Below the pieces are notes generated by a model, which was not told the origin of the DNA, did no database searches, and saw only the letters and a list, made by a program, of their open reading frames with translations. DNA of 64,000 nucleotides from Dehalococcoidia bacterium. GTDB lineage: Bacteria; Chloroflexota; Dehalococcoidia; Lucifugimonadales; Lucifugimonadaceae. The position numbers and the translations under genes were made by a program. The stretch is taken from contig DUCO01000046.1 in NCBI GenBank assembly GCA_012959765.1, forward strand, positions 1 through 64,000. The letters run 5' to 3'. Below, in pieces: positions 8,984 through 17,922 of the stretch (positions are counted from its first letter, which is position 1; each line of letters begins with the position of its first letter).

Positions 8984-11900
8984 GTTGAAGCCGCAGAAAA
9001 GCCCTCACGAGCCATTCTTGCGATTTGAATTTTGTGGAACGAGCGCACGGAGTTTGCAACGCCAGTCAGAACGATGCCGAATATCGCCGCAATTGTAACC
9101 ACAGGAAGTATCCAGTTGATTTGCAATATGAAAGGTGGTAGCAACTGTTCGCCATTTCCTGTGTGTGCCATAGAACCAACCATGAGCGAACTGACAGCAA
9201 ACCCGGTACCCAAACCAACAAGGGTTCCAATAAGAACTGCTGGAAATAGTTCGGCTATCGTACTTATCCAGTGATCACGACTGCTTCCGCCAAGGGCAAG
9301 TATTAAAGCCGAATCGCCTCTGGTTCTAAGTGAATATGCGGCAAGGAACACCCCATATGCCATCAGCATGATCAATCCCGCAGCAATGGTTGCAACGATA
9401 CTCATCCCCCGCCAGCCCGCGACAGCAATAGGATCGACGAACGTACTGCTTACTCGCCTTGCCCGTGAATCGATGCGAGCAAGCCTGAAGACATCACGAA
9501 CGCTCTCTACTATCTCTTCGTTGGGTATCTCTTGGGCGAGCGATTCCTGCGGCGCCAAACTGGCGAACAGTTCGTTTGGAATTACTGACTTTCGCCCTCT
9601 GAGCTCGATGAAATTGATCACAGCGTCGATATCTGCTATTGCGAACGGGCCTCTTTCAGGGTCCATTGTCGGGAAGTATTTGATCACATCAATGACCTCT
9701 ACGGGCAAGATACCGCCCTTTACGTTAATCATGAACGGACGGTGTAATCCAGCGCTGGTCAGGGCCATAAAACGTTCGCTGGCGATTATCGGAATCGGTC
9801 TGTCTACCGCACGTCGATATATTCCGCGAATTCCCTGAGTCGATCCTCGCCCCAGCGAAATGTTTCCGATTCCTGTTCCCGCATCGCCATCGACAATGCC
9901 ATCGATTCCAACAGGTTCAGGAGTAATAGTGAATCCTGTGTCGTCACCTTCGGTTGTTGGGAGTCCGGTCCACAGCTCCGGATCATCAAAATCGATCAAC
10001 ATGTGCTTTGTCCCATCGACGGTTGTGGCAACGAGATCATCGATAAACAGATTCATCGGGCGCGCGCTGTCGGGCCCTACTTTCAGGTACGTCTGGATCG
10101 AAGTGATTTGTATGGGTTCCGGGTAATTCAGCACTCTTCCCGATTCGTTTGTCCACCCCTGCTTTAGCTTGCCCAAACTTATGGTGTGGTTGTCGCCGAA
10201 GCCGTCTCTGACCACGATCAACAGTTCATGATCTGGTGTTAACGGTTCGGAATTGACCCACAGCGAGAGATTGGTTGTATCGGGTGGCAGTTCGATAGCT
10301 TCAGGCAACACTCGAACTGTGAGACGATCGACCAGTTGCGCGAAGCTTGTTTCGGAATCAGAAAAATCGTCTCTGAACCATGCCACTTGCTGGAAGTCGA
10401 TCGGGTCGATGGCGAAGAGCGTGAACCCGGTTCCGATAGTTGTAGTGCCTACAGAAGAACCAGTTCGCAGTGCAGGCGTTGCAACGTCGATTGTTTCGAG
10501 AGACCTGACGACTGCCAGTTGCGGTATATCTACCTGCCCCGTAGAACCTGTAGTGACGACGTGTATATCCGCTCCCGTGCCGTAGAGAACCTGCTCGTTG
10601 GTGGAACGTTCAAGTGTTGAAACTACCGATCCAGCCACGATTCCGGTACTTATCGACAGGGCGAAGGCGAGCATTGGCCAGCCGTGAAAAAACGGACGGT
10701 GGGCAGCGCTTGCGAGTCCAAGCCCCAGAGCGGTTGAATTCAACCTGGTTCCAACCTCGGCAAAGCCTCTCGTGATGATCGGAAACAGCCTCAGTGCCAC
10801 CAGCGACATTGCAATTACGATCAGAACCGGGGCTGCGAGCAGGCTGAGATCGGGCGCGAAATCGCCTTCTCGTTCAGAAACTACAACGCCGTTTCTAGCA
10901 CCGACTTCCCACCAGAGAATCCCGCTCAATGCCACCAGCAACGCATCGACGTAGTACCGCTGGAACCAGGGCGCAGTGACTCGATGTGAATCCGATGAGC
11001 GAGAGGCTGCGAGGGTCGATCTATCCCAGAACGATGATGCCGCGGTTATCACCAGCACGGTTCCAACCGCAGCGCCAAACGACCACAGCCACGCCGATGC
11101 CGCTAGCTCGACTGGCATTGTGCTTCCGTTGGTGATCGCCGAGTAGGAAGGCAGATACCCGAGTGCACCAGTGATGAGAATCGACAAGAACGGGGCGACG
11201 ATCGCCGCGGGTATTGACATGAACACGGCTTCGATCATGTGGACGCCGAATTGCTGGCGAATGTTGAAGCCGCGACTTCTGAGCATCATGTAACCGGCAA
11301 CTCTTCTGCGCCCGAGCAGGCCAGCCGCCATGGTCAGATAGAACGCCACACACGCCAACACCAACAACGCCATAAGTAGAAGCGGGATGCTGCCGAACAG
11401 TGCTCGCTTCTTCATCGAATCGATCCGCTGATCCATCTCTGTTATGAGAAACGGCCGCGGTATCGAATCTTCTATCTGCGTCATAAAGCCTTCGAATTCC
11501 GATTTAAGTTCCTCGATCGTCATATCGCCCATCAACACAGGGTCGGTGTAAAGAAACCAATCGTAGTTCGCAGGCAGCCCGGCGTTAGCTTCAGCAACAA
11601 CCGAGAACATTGAACTTTCAGTTGGGAACATGATCAGCGGCTGTTCACGACCTACTATCGCCGGGGCAAGGTACGCCTCGCTGAGCTGAAGCCAGAAGCG
11701 TTCATCCGGGTCTCGAACCGTGAATGTGCCAGTAACACGCACCCTGGCAATGCCTGCACCCCTGTCTACCGGTTGAGTGTTGATTACGTCTCGAAGATTG
11801 ATCTGAAGTAGATCAGCCCGCGGTTTGAATACAGCCACCTCGATAACCCGCTCCCCATCGATCAACTCCTCGTTGTCGGTTGGCGCTTCTCCTTCGACGT

Positions 11901-12264
11901 AGTAAACGTGGTCGTCCAGGTGCTCAATGAACTGGAATGCAGCCTGTGATGCAAGATCATCCATTCTCAAGTCTTCGTTTAGCCAGCCCCACCAGTGAAC
12001 CCGACTCTTGGTAAACCGCGCCGAGCTGGTAACCAACTCACCGAAGTTGTCGTCAACAGCCTCAAACAGTGCTTCATCGGACCTGATCTGGTCGTCGTGC
12101 GAGAGAGGCACCCACGATGTGTTTACGTGGATACTCGTGTTGTACTGCCCAACATCTTCGACCGCAGCCCGCATCGAAACGATTTCCAGCGAGCGACCAT
12201 ACTGAGAAATACCTGAAGCAGTTGCGGCCGCGAATATGGCACCGACCACCAATCCCACCATCAT
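8980..12264 (-). CDS. second large FtsX-like ABC permease; true start unresolved
   Basis: At least 1094 residues with the same architecture as its downstream neighbour: large extracytoplasmic domains between FtsX-type membrane blocks. It is the first gene of the ABC operon. The first ATG (12264) begins inside the first membrane helix. The frame stays open upstream to about 12391 and translates to a plausible cytoplasmic lead (NLLRLIKNRASTDPW), like the N-terminus of the sister permease. No ATG, GTG or TTG occurs in that lead. Translation may start at a CTG near 12304-12312, or an indel may have removed the start. Confidence 0.85.
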   Translation of the reverse strand: MMVGLVVGAIFAAATASGISQYGRSLEIVSMRAAVEDVGQYNTSIHVNTSWVPLSHDDQIRSDEALFEAVDDNFGELVTSSARFTKSRVHWWGWLNEDLRMDDLASQAAFQFIEHLDDHVYYVEGEAPTDNEELIDGERVIEVAVFKPRADLLQINLRDVINTQPVDRGAGIARVRVTGTFTVRDPDERFWLQLSEAYLAPAIVGREQPLIMFPTESSMFSVVAEANAGLPANYDWFLYTDPVLMGDMTIEELKSEFEGFMTQIEDSIPRPFLITEMDQRIDSMKKRALFGSIPLLLMALLVLACVAFYLTMAAGLLGRRRVAGYMMLRSRGFNIRQQFGVHMIEAVFMSIPAAIVAPFLSILITGALGYLPSYSAITNGSTMPVELAASAWLWSFGAAVGTVLVITAASSFWDRSTLAASRSSDSHRVTAPWFQRYYVDALLVALSGILWWEVGARNGVVVSEREGDFAPDLSLLAAPVLIVIAMSLVALRLFPIITRGFAEVGTRLNSTALGLGLASAAHRPFFHGWPMLAFALSISTGIVAGSVVSTLERSTNEQVLYGTGADIHVVTTGSTGQVDIPQLAVVRSLETIDVATPALRTGSSVGTTTIGTGFTLFAIDPIDFQQVAWFRDDFSDSETSFAQLVDRLTVRVLPEAIELPPDTTNLSLWVNSEPLTPDHELLIVVRDGFGDNHTISLGKLKQGWTNESGRVLNYPEPIQITSIQTYLKVGPDSARPMNLFIDDLVATTVDGTKHMLIDFDDPELWTGLPTTEGDDTGFTITPEPVGIDGIVDGDAGTGIGNISLGRGSTQGIRGIYRRAVDRPIPIIASERFMALTSAGLHRPFMINVKGGILPVEVIDVIKYFPTMDPERGPFAIADIDAVINFIELRGRKSVIPNELFASLAPQESLAQEIPNEEIVESVRDVFRLARIDSRARRVSSTFVDPIAVAGWRGMSIVATIAAGLIMLMAYGVFLAAYSLRTRGDSALILALGGSSRDHWISTIAELFPAVLIGTLVGLGTGFAVSSLMVGSMAHTGNGEQLLPPFILQINWILPVVTIAAIFGIVLTGVANSVRSFHKIQIARMAREGFSAAST

Positions 12265-12471
12265 CCATGGATCGGTGCTGGCTCGGTTTTTTATTAGTCT
12301 TAGCAGGTTCAGATTCGTACTCGATCTAGTCCGTACACAATTTGCGCAGCACTCGGCTGATGCAGCGCTTCGTACTCGAAAAGCATCGAATGCTCACAAG
12401 CGTTTAACATCATCGCTTGATACGCTGGCTAACCGGAAATTGGTCTATTCGACCCAGACATTACCACCACC

Positions 12472-13599
12472 GTGACCCTTCTAAACCTTCCAAAACTCTC
12501 GAATGTGGCAGTGAGTGCGCTTGCTTTCGCACTGATATTCGCCGCGTGCACTACTGGTACAAACGAGGAAAGTGCGACCGGAACGTCTGCTGTAGCTGCT
12601 TCTGTTGTCAGCGACGAATCGGGCAGCACGTCAGTATCAACTCCCGTTATTCCCCCGACTACCACTTCCCGTACTTACGGTTCACAGCCGCTTTCTACAC
12701 CCGAACTGGTGGAACTCCTAACACCCTCAGTAGTCCAAATTGCGGTGAGCCTCCCCCGGGGTCAGGCCGTTGGCACAGGCGTGATCCTCGATAAGACCGG
12801 CCTGATTCTCACCAACTGGCACGTTGTAGAAGGTGCAATAACCATTACCGTTGCGTTCGAAGACGGGTCGATTACAGAGGGCGAACTATTCAGACGAGAT
12901 ACTCAGTTGGATCTGGCGATAGTTCGGGTCAGCGGTCAGGACAATCTACGCCCGGCTACTTTTGGTGATTCAGCGGCGCTGCGCATTGGAGAAGATGTTG
13001 TTGCGATAGGGCATGCGCTTGGGCTGCGTGGCGGACCGACGGTGAGTAAAGGCGTGGTGAGCGCGCTGGACAGGACGATTGTCGGTGAAGCTGGCGGCGA
13101 CCTGACGGGACTGGTTCAGACCGACGCCGCGATTAATGAAGGCAACTCGGGCGGACCGCTGGTGAACATGTTCGGCGAAGTGGTCGGTGTCAACACCGCC
13201 AAGATCAATATTGGTGATCGAATTGGCTTTGCCATCAATATCAACGACGCTAAGACGGCTGCTTACAGCCTCATCGCACAGGGTCCGCTTCCACCTCCGG
13301 GATTCCTCGGTGTTGCTGGTGTGGACGTGACTCGGGCTTTGGCACGGGCATTGCGACTGCCAGTGGGTGAAGGATTCGGCATCACGGTAATCGAGCCCGG
13401 TTCACCAGCTGCCAATGCCGGGCTCGAACTCGACGACATCATCGTGAAGCTTGATTCGACTGAGATTACAAACGGGCAGGACTTAACCGACTTCCTTCGT
13501 GACCACCCGAGTGGCAGCGAAATAACCATCACAGTGGTGCGAGATTCACAATTTCTCGTAACCCTCGAAACCACCCTGGTTGAACGTACCGAACGCTAG
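12472..13599 (+). CDS. HtrA/DegP-like serine protease, lipoprotein
   Basis: A 375-residue S1C protease starting at GTG. A lipoprotein signal ends in a lipobox at about C26 (IFAAC). A Ser/Thr-rich linker follows to about residue 75, then the trypsin-like domain with H117 (NWHVV), D148 (LDLAIV) and S226 (NEGNSGGPL). One PDZ domain occupies about 285-370. It should sit on the outer face of the membrane and act as a quality-control protease. It is divergent from the ABC exporter, and the shared region 12313-12471 shows no operator I recognise. The length and single PDZ fit DegS/HtrA-type proteins. Confidence 0.93.
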   Translation: MTLLNLPKLSNVAVSALAFALIFAACTTGTNEESATGTSAVAASVVSDESGSTSVSTPVIPPTTTSRTYGSQPLSTPELVELLTPSVVQIAVSLPRGQAVGTGVILDKTGLILTNWHVVEGAITITVAFEDGSITEGELFRRDTQLDLAIVRVSGQDNLRPATFGDSAALRIGEDVVAIGHALGLRGGPTVSKGVVSALDRTIVGEAGGDLTGLVQTDAAINEGNSGGPLVNMFGEVVGVNTAKINIGDRIGFAININDAKTAAYSLIAQGPLPPPGFLGVAGVDVTRALARALRLPVGEGFGITVIEPGSPAANAGLELDDIIVKLDSTEITNGQDLTDFLRDHPSGSEITITVVRDSQFLVTLETTLVERTER

Positions 13600-13717
13600 A
13601 ACCTGTGGTTCGCCCCCGACCTTTGCCGATCCGCATGCCTTTCTGGCCGTACAAATGCGCGTCTAATCGTGCAGAATGTGCTGAAATCTTGCATGTATCA
13701 CCTAGAGAGGCACCCGA

Positions 13718-14545
13718 ATGACCGACCAAACCGGTTCTGAACTAAAGGGCAAAGTTGCAATCGTTACCGGCGCAGGTCGCATGCGCGGAATCGGTCGTGG
13801 CACTGCGGTTGTTCTTGCACGAATGGGCGCATACGTCGTTGTTACCGGCACTGGTCGCGACCCCGACACCTTCCCGCAGGATGAAAAAGACGCCGGATGG
13901 CGCGACATACAGTCGACGGCAGAGCAGATCGAGTCGTACGGTGTGAAAGCTCTGCCACTGATTTCGAACATCGCTGACGAAGACGATGTTCAGCGGATGG
14001 TAGATGCGACGGTTGCCGAGTTCGGTCGGCTCGACATCATCGTGAACAACGCAGCTGCGCCATATGGCTCCGACCGGGTTTCAGTACTCGACCTGAAGGC
14101 CGAAGTATTCAAAACCGTGATCGACGTGAAGGTGATGGGCACGTTCTACGCTTGCCGGGCAGCAGCAGCTCAGATGATCAAGCAGGGTGAAGGCGGCCGA
14201 ATCGTCAATCTCTCATCGACCATGGGCAAGAGTGGTCGACCCAACACCAGTGCTTACAACGCCGCCAACTTCGCGGTCGATGGGTTTACCCAGGCGCTGG
14301 CGAAAGAGGTTGGCGAGTTCAATATCACGGTGAACAGTGTGTGCCCTGGGCTGACAGAAACTTCACGACTCGACCCGCTGGGGCGAACCGATCGCTGGGA
14401 GGCACGTATCGCTGAAGTGCCGTTGCGCAGGGCAGGCACCGACGAAGAGGTTGGCGAGTTGATCGGCTTCCTGTGCAGCCCAAGAGCCGGGTATATCACC
14501 GGCCAATCAGTAAACGTTAATGGCGGGTCGATCACTGAGCGTTAG
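13718..14545 (+). CDS. SDR family protein with Asn in place of the catalytic Lys
   Basis: A 275-residue Rossmann-fold short-chain dehydrogenase/reductase. The cofactor motif TGAGRMRGIG is at residues 18-26, NNAA at 110-113 and the catalytic-region serines at 166-167. The active-site tyrosine is Y180. The expected YxxxK reads YNAAN, so position 184 is Asn (codon AAC) where the family has Lys. The C-terminal TGQSVNVNGG is typical of classical SDRs. Family membership is clear. Enzymatic activity is in doubt, because the Lys lowers the Tyr pKa and binds the nicotinamide ribose. The gene stands alone and converges with the JAMM gene. Confidence 0.9.
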   Translation: MTDQTGSELKGKVAIVTGAGRMRGIGRGTAVVLARMGAYVVVTGTGRDPDTFPQDEKDAGWRDIQSTAEQIESYGVKALPLISNIADEDDVQRMVDATVAEFGRLDIIVNNAAAPYGSDRVSVLDLKAEVFKTVIDVKVMGTFYACRAAAAQMIKQGEGGRIVNLSSTMGKSGRPNTSAYNAANFAVDGFTQALAKEVGEFNITVNSVCPGLTETSRLDPLGRTDRWEARIAEVPLRRAGTDEEVGELIGFLCSPRAGYITGQSVNVNGGSITER

Positions 14546-14582
14546 TCGTTTGTCGGGACCGGGCGCAAGTACCCGGTGCCAG

Positions 14583-15068
14583 CTATATATCCAGACCTTC
14601 GAACTCGGCGACCGCTACGAAGTCTTCTGCATCGTCGTCCCATGCAAAAAGGCGTGCTTCAACAACGCTGTTTCCGTCGATGCCGATCACTATTTGCTGC
14701 ACCGGGTACGCCGGACCGTCGCCCCACGGATCAGAAGCGTTTGCCTTGTCGGTTTCCGAAAAATAGGCACGGCCGTTGGGGTGAGAGTGATAGATGATTC
14801 GAGGTCGAACGTCGTCATCAAGTGTGTGGTTCAGGTCGAGCAGGTCTTGATCGGCGATGACGAACGCCGTTTGCGCTGTACGGTTTTTCGCCGTTGGGTG
14901 AGTTTCGGGCTCGTAGGCGTTTACCGCCCGCCGAACTCCGCCAGCAGCGTTCGAGTCTTTATCGCCAGTAATCCAGCCACAGCATTCGTCAGGGAACGAT
15001 TCGCGGGCGTGAGCGAAGATCTGTTCGAGAGAAGAACGTGGAATGTCGATAGGTTCTGGCGTCGGCAA
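14583..15068 (-). CDS. JAMM/MPN+ zinc metalloprotease
   Basis: A 161-residue Mov34/MPN/PAD-1-type protein with a complete JAMM motif: E28, H94-S-H96-P, S104 and D107. Bacterial members cleave C-terminal extensions from ubiquitin-like sulfur carriers (ThiS/MoaD) or act in cysteine or siderophore biosynthesis. No ThiS, MoaD or ThiF gene lies nearby, so the partner is not known. Length is usual for a single-domain bacterial JAMM protein, with no signal peptide. It converges with the SDR gene. A short GC hairpin without a T tract lies between them. Confidence 0.88.
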   Translation of the reverse strand: MPTPEPIDIPRSSLEQIFAHARESFPDECCGWITGDKDSNAAGGVRRAVNAYEPETHPTAKNRTAQTAFVIADQDLLDLNHTLDDDVRPRIIYHSHPNGRAYFSETDKANASDPWGDGPAYPVQQIVIGIDGNSVVEARLFAWDDDAEDFVAVAEFEGLDI

Positions 15069-15206
15069 GTGAATTGATCCTGGCCTGAGGCCTGAGGCTG
15101 TAGGGCTTTACGTTTATTCAGATGCAAAGTGTAGCCACTGGGTTTAGGTTTGGTGCAGGCATTGCCTGTCTTCCTTCATCCCGAGCAGAGCGAATGGCGT
15201 GAACCT

Positions 15207-15393
15207 GTCATTGCGAAGGAAGCCGGCTCTGAGGCTGACGTGGCAATACCGTTTGGGCGCGTACAACTGTTCGTATCCGCCAACAAGGTTTCAAGGGCGT
15301 AACCGATCGTCCAGTGGATTCCAGCATCCTGACGGAGCGTTACTCAATGCAGCTGATTGCCACGTCGTTCGTTCCTCATTCCTCGCAATGACA
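15207..15393. repeat. REPIN-like paired inverted repeat, copy 2
   Basis: The left arm is 15207-15247 (GTCATTGCGAAGGAAGCC ... GACGTGGCAAT) and the right arm is 15355-15393, the reverse complement of the standard arm (TGATTGCCACGTCG ... CGCAATGACA). Total length is 187 nt. The left arm carries the longer variant with an insertion in its middle. It fills most of the region 15069-15560, where I see no gene. Confidence 0.8.
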
Positions 15394-15561
15394 ATTATTC
15401 GAAGCCCTATCTGTTGTTGGTTCAACACGCTCCCATGTAAATTACGTTTATCGAGATTTTCGCATCGAGACACGTTCTGGCGCGTTCGATGCTGGGGTGT
15501 GTAACGATTTACACGCACACACCCACACACAACAGATCCTCAGGACTTACCAAACCCGCAA

Positions 15562-16044
15562 ATGGCTGGACTTCCCAAAATTTGGATCGATAGACGAAAA
15601 CGCAGACTGCGTCGAGCGCAGCGCGATGCCCTCGCACGAATCGGACTGTCGACCGCTGGAGCACCGGCAGTTGGCGAAACCACGTTGTGCATCGCCTACA
15701 TGTGCCCGTGGGCACACACCTGCAACGGAGCAACTCCCCGACCAGCGCTCGTGGCCGAGCGAGTTTGCCTGAGGAAATTCCCTGAAGAACGTCGCCCAAA
15801 CTCCGGACTATCAGACAACGCCCTCGATAACCTCGCACAGCAGAGGGAAGAGGGAATCAGGCTTGAGTCGGTAACAATTTCAGTACTCGACGAGTTCCGA
15901 CCCGACGGTCCAACTCCATCGATGAGACAGAAGCGACCTGAACGACCTATCTACGATTCCGGTGTACGAGGCAAGCCGTTCCTTCCGCCAGTTCTACCGA
16001 CGATCCGGCACCAGCCAGCGCGACCGGTCGAGCAAAGCTCATAA
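15562..16044 (+). CDS. doubtful 160-residue open reading frame
   Basis: An open frame of 160 codons in an otherwise empty stretch of almost 1 kb. The product is Arg/Pro-rich with a charged N-terminus (RRKRRLRRAQRD) and matches no family I know. In favour: codon choice resembles the neighbours (many CGA, GGA, TCG, CTC), and the frame ends exactly against the convergent gene with a 6-bp overlap. Against: there is no convincing ribosome-binding site at a normal distance, and the composition is that of translated non-coding sequence. I also considered a structured RNA here (RNase P, tmRNA, SRP) and did not find their conserved cores. Confidence 0.25.
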   Translation: MAGLPKIWIDRRKRRLRRAQRDALARIGLSTAGAPAVGETTLCIAYMCPWAHTCNGATPRPALVAERVCLRKFPEERRPNSGLSDNALDNLAQQREEGIRLESVTISVLDEFRPDGPTPSMRQKRPERPIYDSGVRGKPFLPPVLPTIRHQPARPVEQSS

Positions 16045-16407
16045 TGCGTCGTAACGGCTCAGGAATTCACTGAGTACGAAGTGATAGCGATCGGGATCGA
16101 CCAGATCAAGTCCATCGTGGTCACCCCACTCAATTATTTCCAACTGCTTGGGCTCCGTAGCCGCACTGAAAATCCGCTCAGCGTTCTCGTACGAAACAGT
16201 TCGATCTGAATCGCCATGAAATATCAGCCATACAACGCCAGAAGACCCCGGAATGTGCCAGCCGTGCAGCTTCGCGCCGTCAGCGGTCACAGGAAATACA
16301 TCGGTGTACTCAAGTCCAACGTGATCGGGCGTTCCGCGGAACGAGCGTTCTGGCACATAGAGTGCCTTTCGCTCAAGCCATCTGAACGGGTGTAGTACCG
16401 GATTCAC
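16039..16407 (-). pseudogene. internally deleted BEM46-like alpha/beta hydrolase
   Basis: 122 residues from a GTG start. Residues 1-65 match the N-terminal strands of BEM46/YqkD-like hydrolases, ending at the oxyanion-hole strand (LIFHG). Residues 64-122 match the C-terminal part, with the acid loop (HGDSDRTV) and the final helix. About 120 residues between them, including the nucleophile GxSxG, are missing. Both junction segments contain His-Gly, so recombination across the shared HG codons is a simple explanation. Without the nucleophile it cannot be a working hydrolase. The frame is intact, so a short protein may still be made. Confidence 0.75.
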
Positions 16408-16483
16408 GCTCCTGATCGATTGCGTAAACTTCTGTCAGAGCCCCAGAGCCAATGTTCACGGGGTCAAAAACTACTGATCAACC

Positions 16484-17770
16484 CTAATTGACCAAACCGT
16501 CGCTCCGCAGCGATGAAATCTCGTCGCCAGAATACCCAATATCACTCAGAACTTCGTCGGTGTGCTGACCCAGCGCGGGAGACGATTTCAACTCAGGCAT
16601 CCCTGCACCGAACTGGAGAATCGGACCCGAAGTCCGGATTTTGTGTCCGGTGTGGTGATCGAGTTCCACGACATAGTCGTTCGCAAGAACCTGCTCGTCA
16701 TCGACCATTTCTTCAACAAACCTAATCGGTTCACAGGGGATGTCGTGAGAGCGCAGTTCAGTGAACCACTCATCGGTAGTTTTGCTGGCGAAAATACTTT
16801 CGAAGTCTTCGACAAGCTGTAAGCCCATTTTTTGAGCCTCAGGCGTCGAATCGTCATAGCCCGGCTCAGTCATTCGAGGGTCTTTGAGCCCTAAGACGTC
16901 AATCAGGCGAATTCTGGCGTGAACAGCGAGTGTTCCGAGGGCAATTCCGCCATCGATGGTCTTGTATGCCCGGTAGTAGCACCGATATATCAGCGGTCGA
17001 ACGGCCTGCTGGTAGCTGTCCTGAATTTCCTTGTATCCGGCACCCTGTTCGAGCAGTTCAGGGTACCTCTCTTTGTACCAGGTCTTGGAAGGTGCAGGCA
17101 GGCCCTCGATATCGGCAATGCGAAGCGTTTGCATGGCGATGGCATTAGAAAGAAGGCTCGTTGAAACCAGCTGGCCTTTGCCCGTTTTGCCGCGACCCAC
17201 TATTCCAGCCAGAATGCCATTTGCGGCGGCGTACCCAGTCGAAAAATCGATATACGACGATGACCAGACAACCTCGGGTTGACCGTTGTCGGTGATCTTC
17301 CCTTCGCTCATCACAGCACCGGTGTAGCCCTGAACAATAAGATCAAAGCCGGGTGAGTCGGCCATCGCACCCTTTGGGCCGTACGCAGTGATATCGACAT
17401 ACACGAGCCGTGGATTGATCTTGGAAACGGTTTCGTAGTCGATTCCAAGTTTCCGTGCGGTGTCTATCCGATTGTTCGAGATGATTCCATCGGCCGACTC
17501 AATAAGCTTTTGGAGCACGGCGCGACCCGAACCTTGCTTGAGATCAATGCAAATGCTCCGAACACCACGGTTTAGCGGAACAAACACCCGGCTTTCGTTC
17601 GGGGCGAACGGGGTGGCGTGTCGCCATGGATCGCCCACTGGTGGTTCGACCTTGACCACATCGGCACCCATATCGGCGAGTAGTTGCCCACCCCACGGCC
17701 CGGCAACGAAACTACCGAATTCAAGAACTCGAATTCCTTCTAACGGACCTGCCATTGGTGCCATGGGCAC
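16484..17770 (-). CDS. CaiB/BaiF family (class III) CoA-transferase
   Basis: A 428-residue family III CoA-transferase. The N-terminal GIRVLEFGSFVAGP segment, GADVVKVE, and the catalytic aspartate region SPGFDLI (D143) are present. This aspartate forms the acyl anhydride/CoA thioester intermediate in the family (formyl-CoA, carnitine, succinyl-CoA:acid transferases). Length is normal. No acyl-CoA dehydrogenase or racemase partner is adjacent, so the substrate acid is unknown. It is probably cytoplasmic and dimeric. It lies upstream of the damaged hydrolase on the same strand. Confidence 0.93.
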   Translation of the reverse strand: MPMAPMAGPLEGIRVLEFGSFVAGPWGGQLLADMGADVVKVEPPVGDPWRHATPFAPNESRVFVPLNRGVRSICIDLKQGSGRAVLQKLIESADGIISNNRIDTARKLGIDYETVSKINPRLVYVDITAYGPKGAMADSPGFDLIVQGYTGAVMSEGKITDNGQPEVVWSSSYIDFSTGYAAANGILAGIVGRGKTGKGQLVSTSLLSNAIAMQTLRIADIEGLPAPSKTWYKERYPELLEQGAGYKEIQDSYQQAVRPLIYRCYYRAYKTIDGGIALGTLAVHARIRLIDVLGLKDPRMTEPGYDDSTPEAQKMGLQLVEDFESIFASKTTDEWFTELRSHDIPCEPIRFVEEMVDDEQVLANDYVVELDHHTGHKIRTSGPILQFGAGMPELKSSPALGQHTDEVLSDIGYSGDEISSLRSDGLVN

Positions 17771-17853
17771 TTTCTTTTTGTGTGGGTGTTGTTTCAGTTA
17801 GATTCGGCAGATGTTATCGCTGATCGGCACTTTATGTTGGCAAATGCCGTCTT

Positions 17854-17888
17854 AAAACGAAAACGCCCGGCTTTTTAGAAACCGAGCG
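17854..17888 (-). terminator. rho-independent terminator of the usp gene
   Basis: Read on the minus strand, a 7-bp GC-rich stem (CGCTCGG / CCGGGCG, one G-T pair) with an 11-nt loop is followed by TTTTCGTTTT. It lies 35 nt beyond the stop of the universal stress protein gene on the same strand. Confidence 0.75.
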
Positions 17889-17922
17889 CTACGTTTAGAC
17901 CTGCTCGATCTGCTTTAGCCAA

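Noticed and set aside
15760-15960. RNase P RNA, suggested by GAGGAAA and ACAGAA-like strings
   Set aside because: The conserved P4 strands do not match or pair, and the distance between them is too short.
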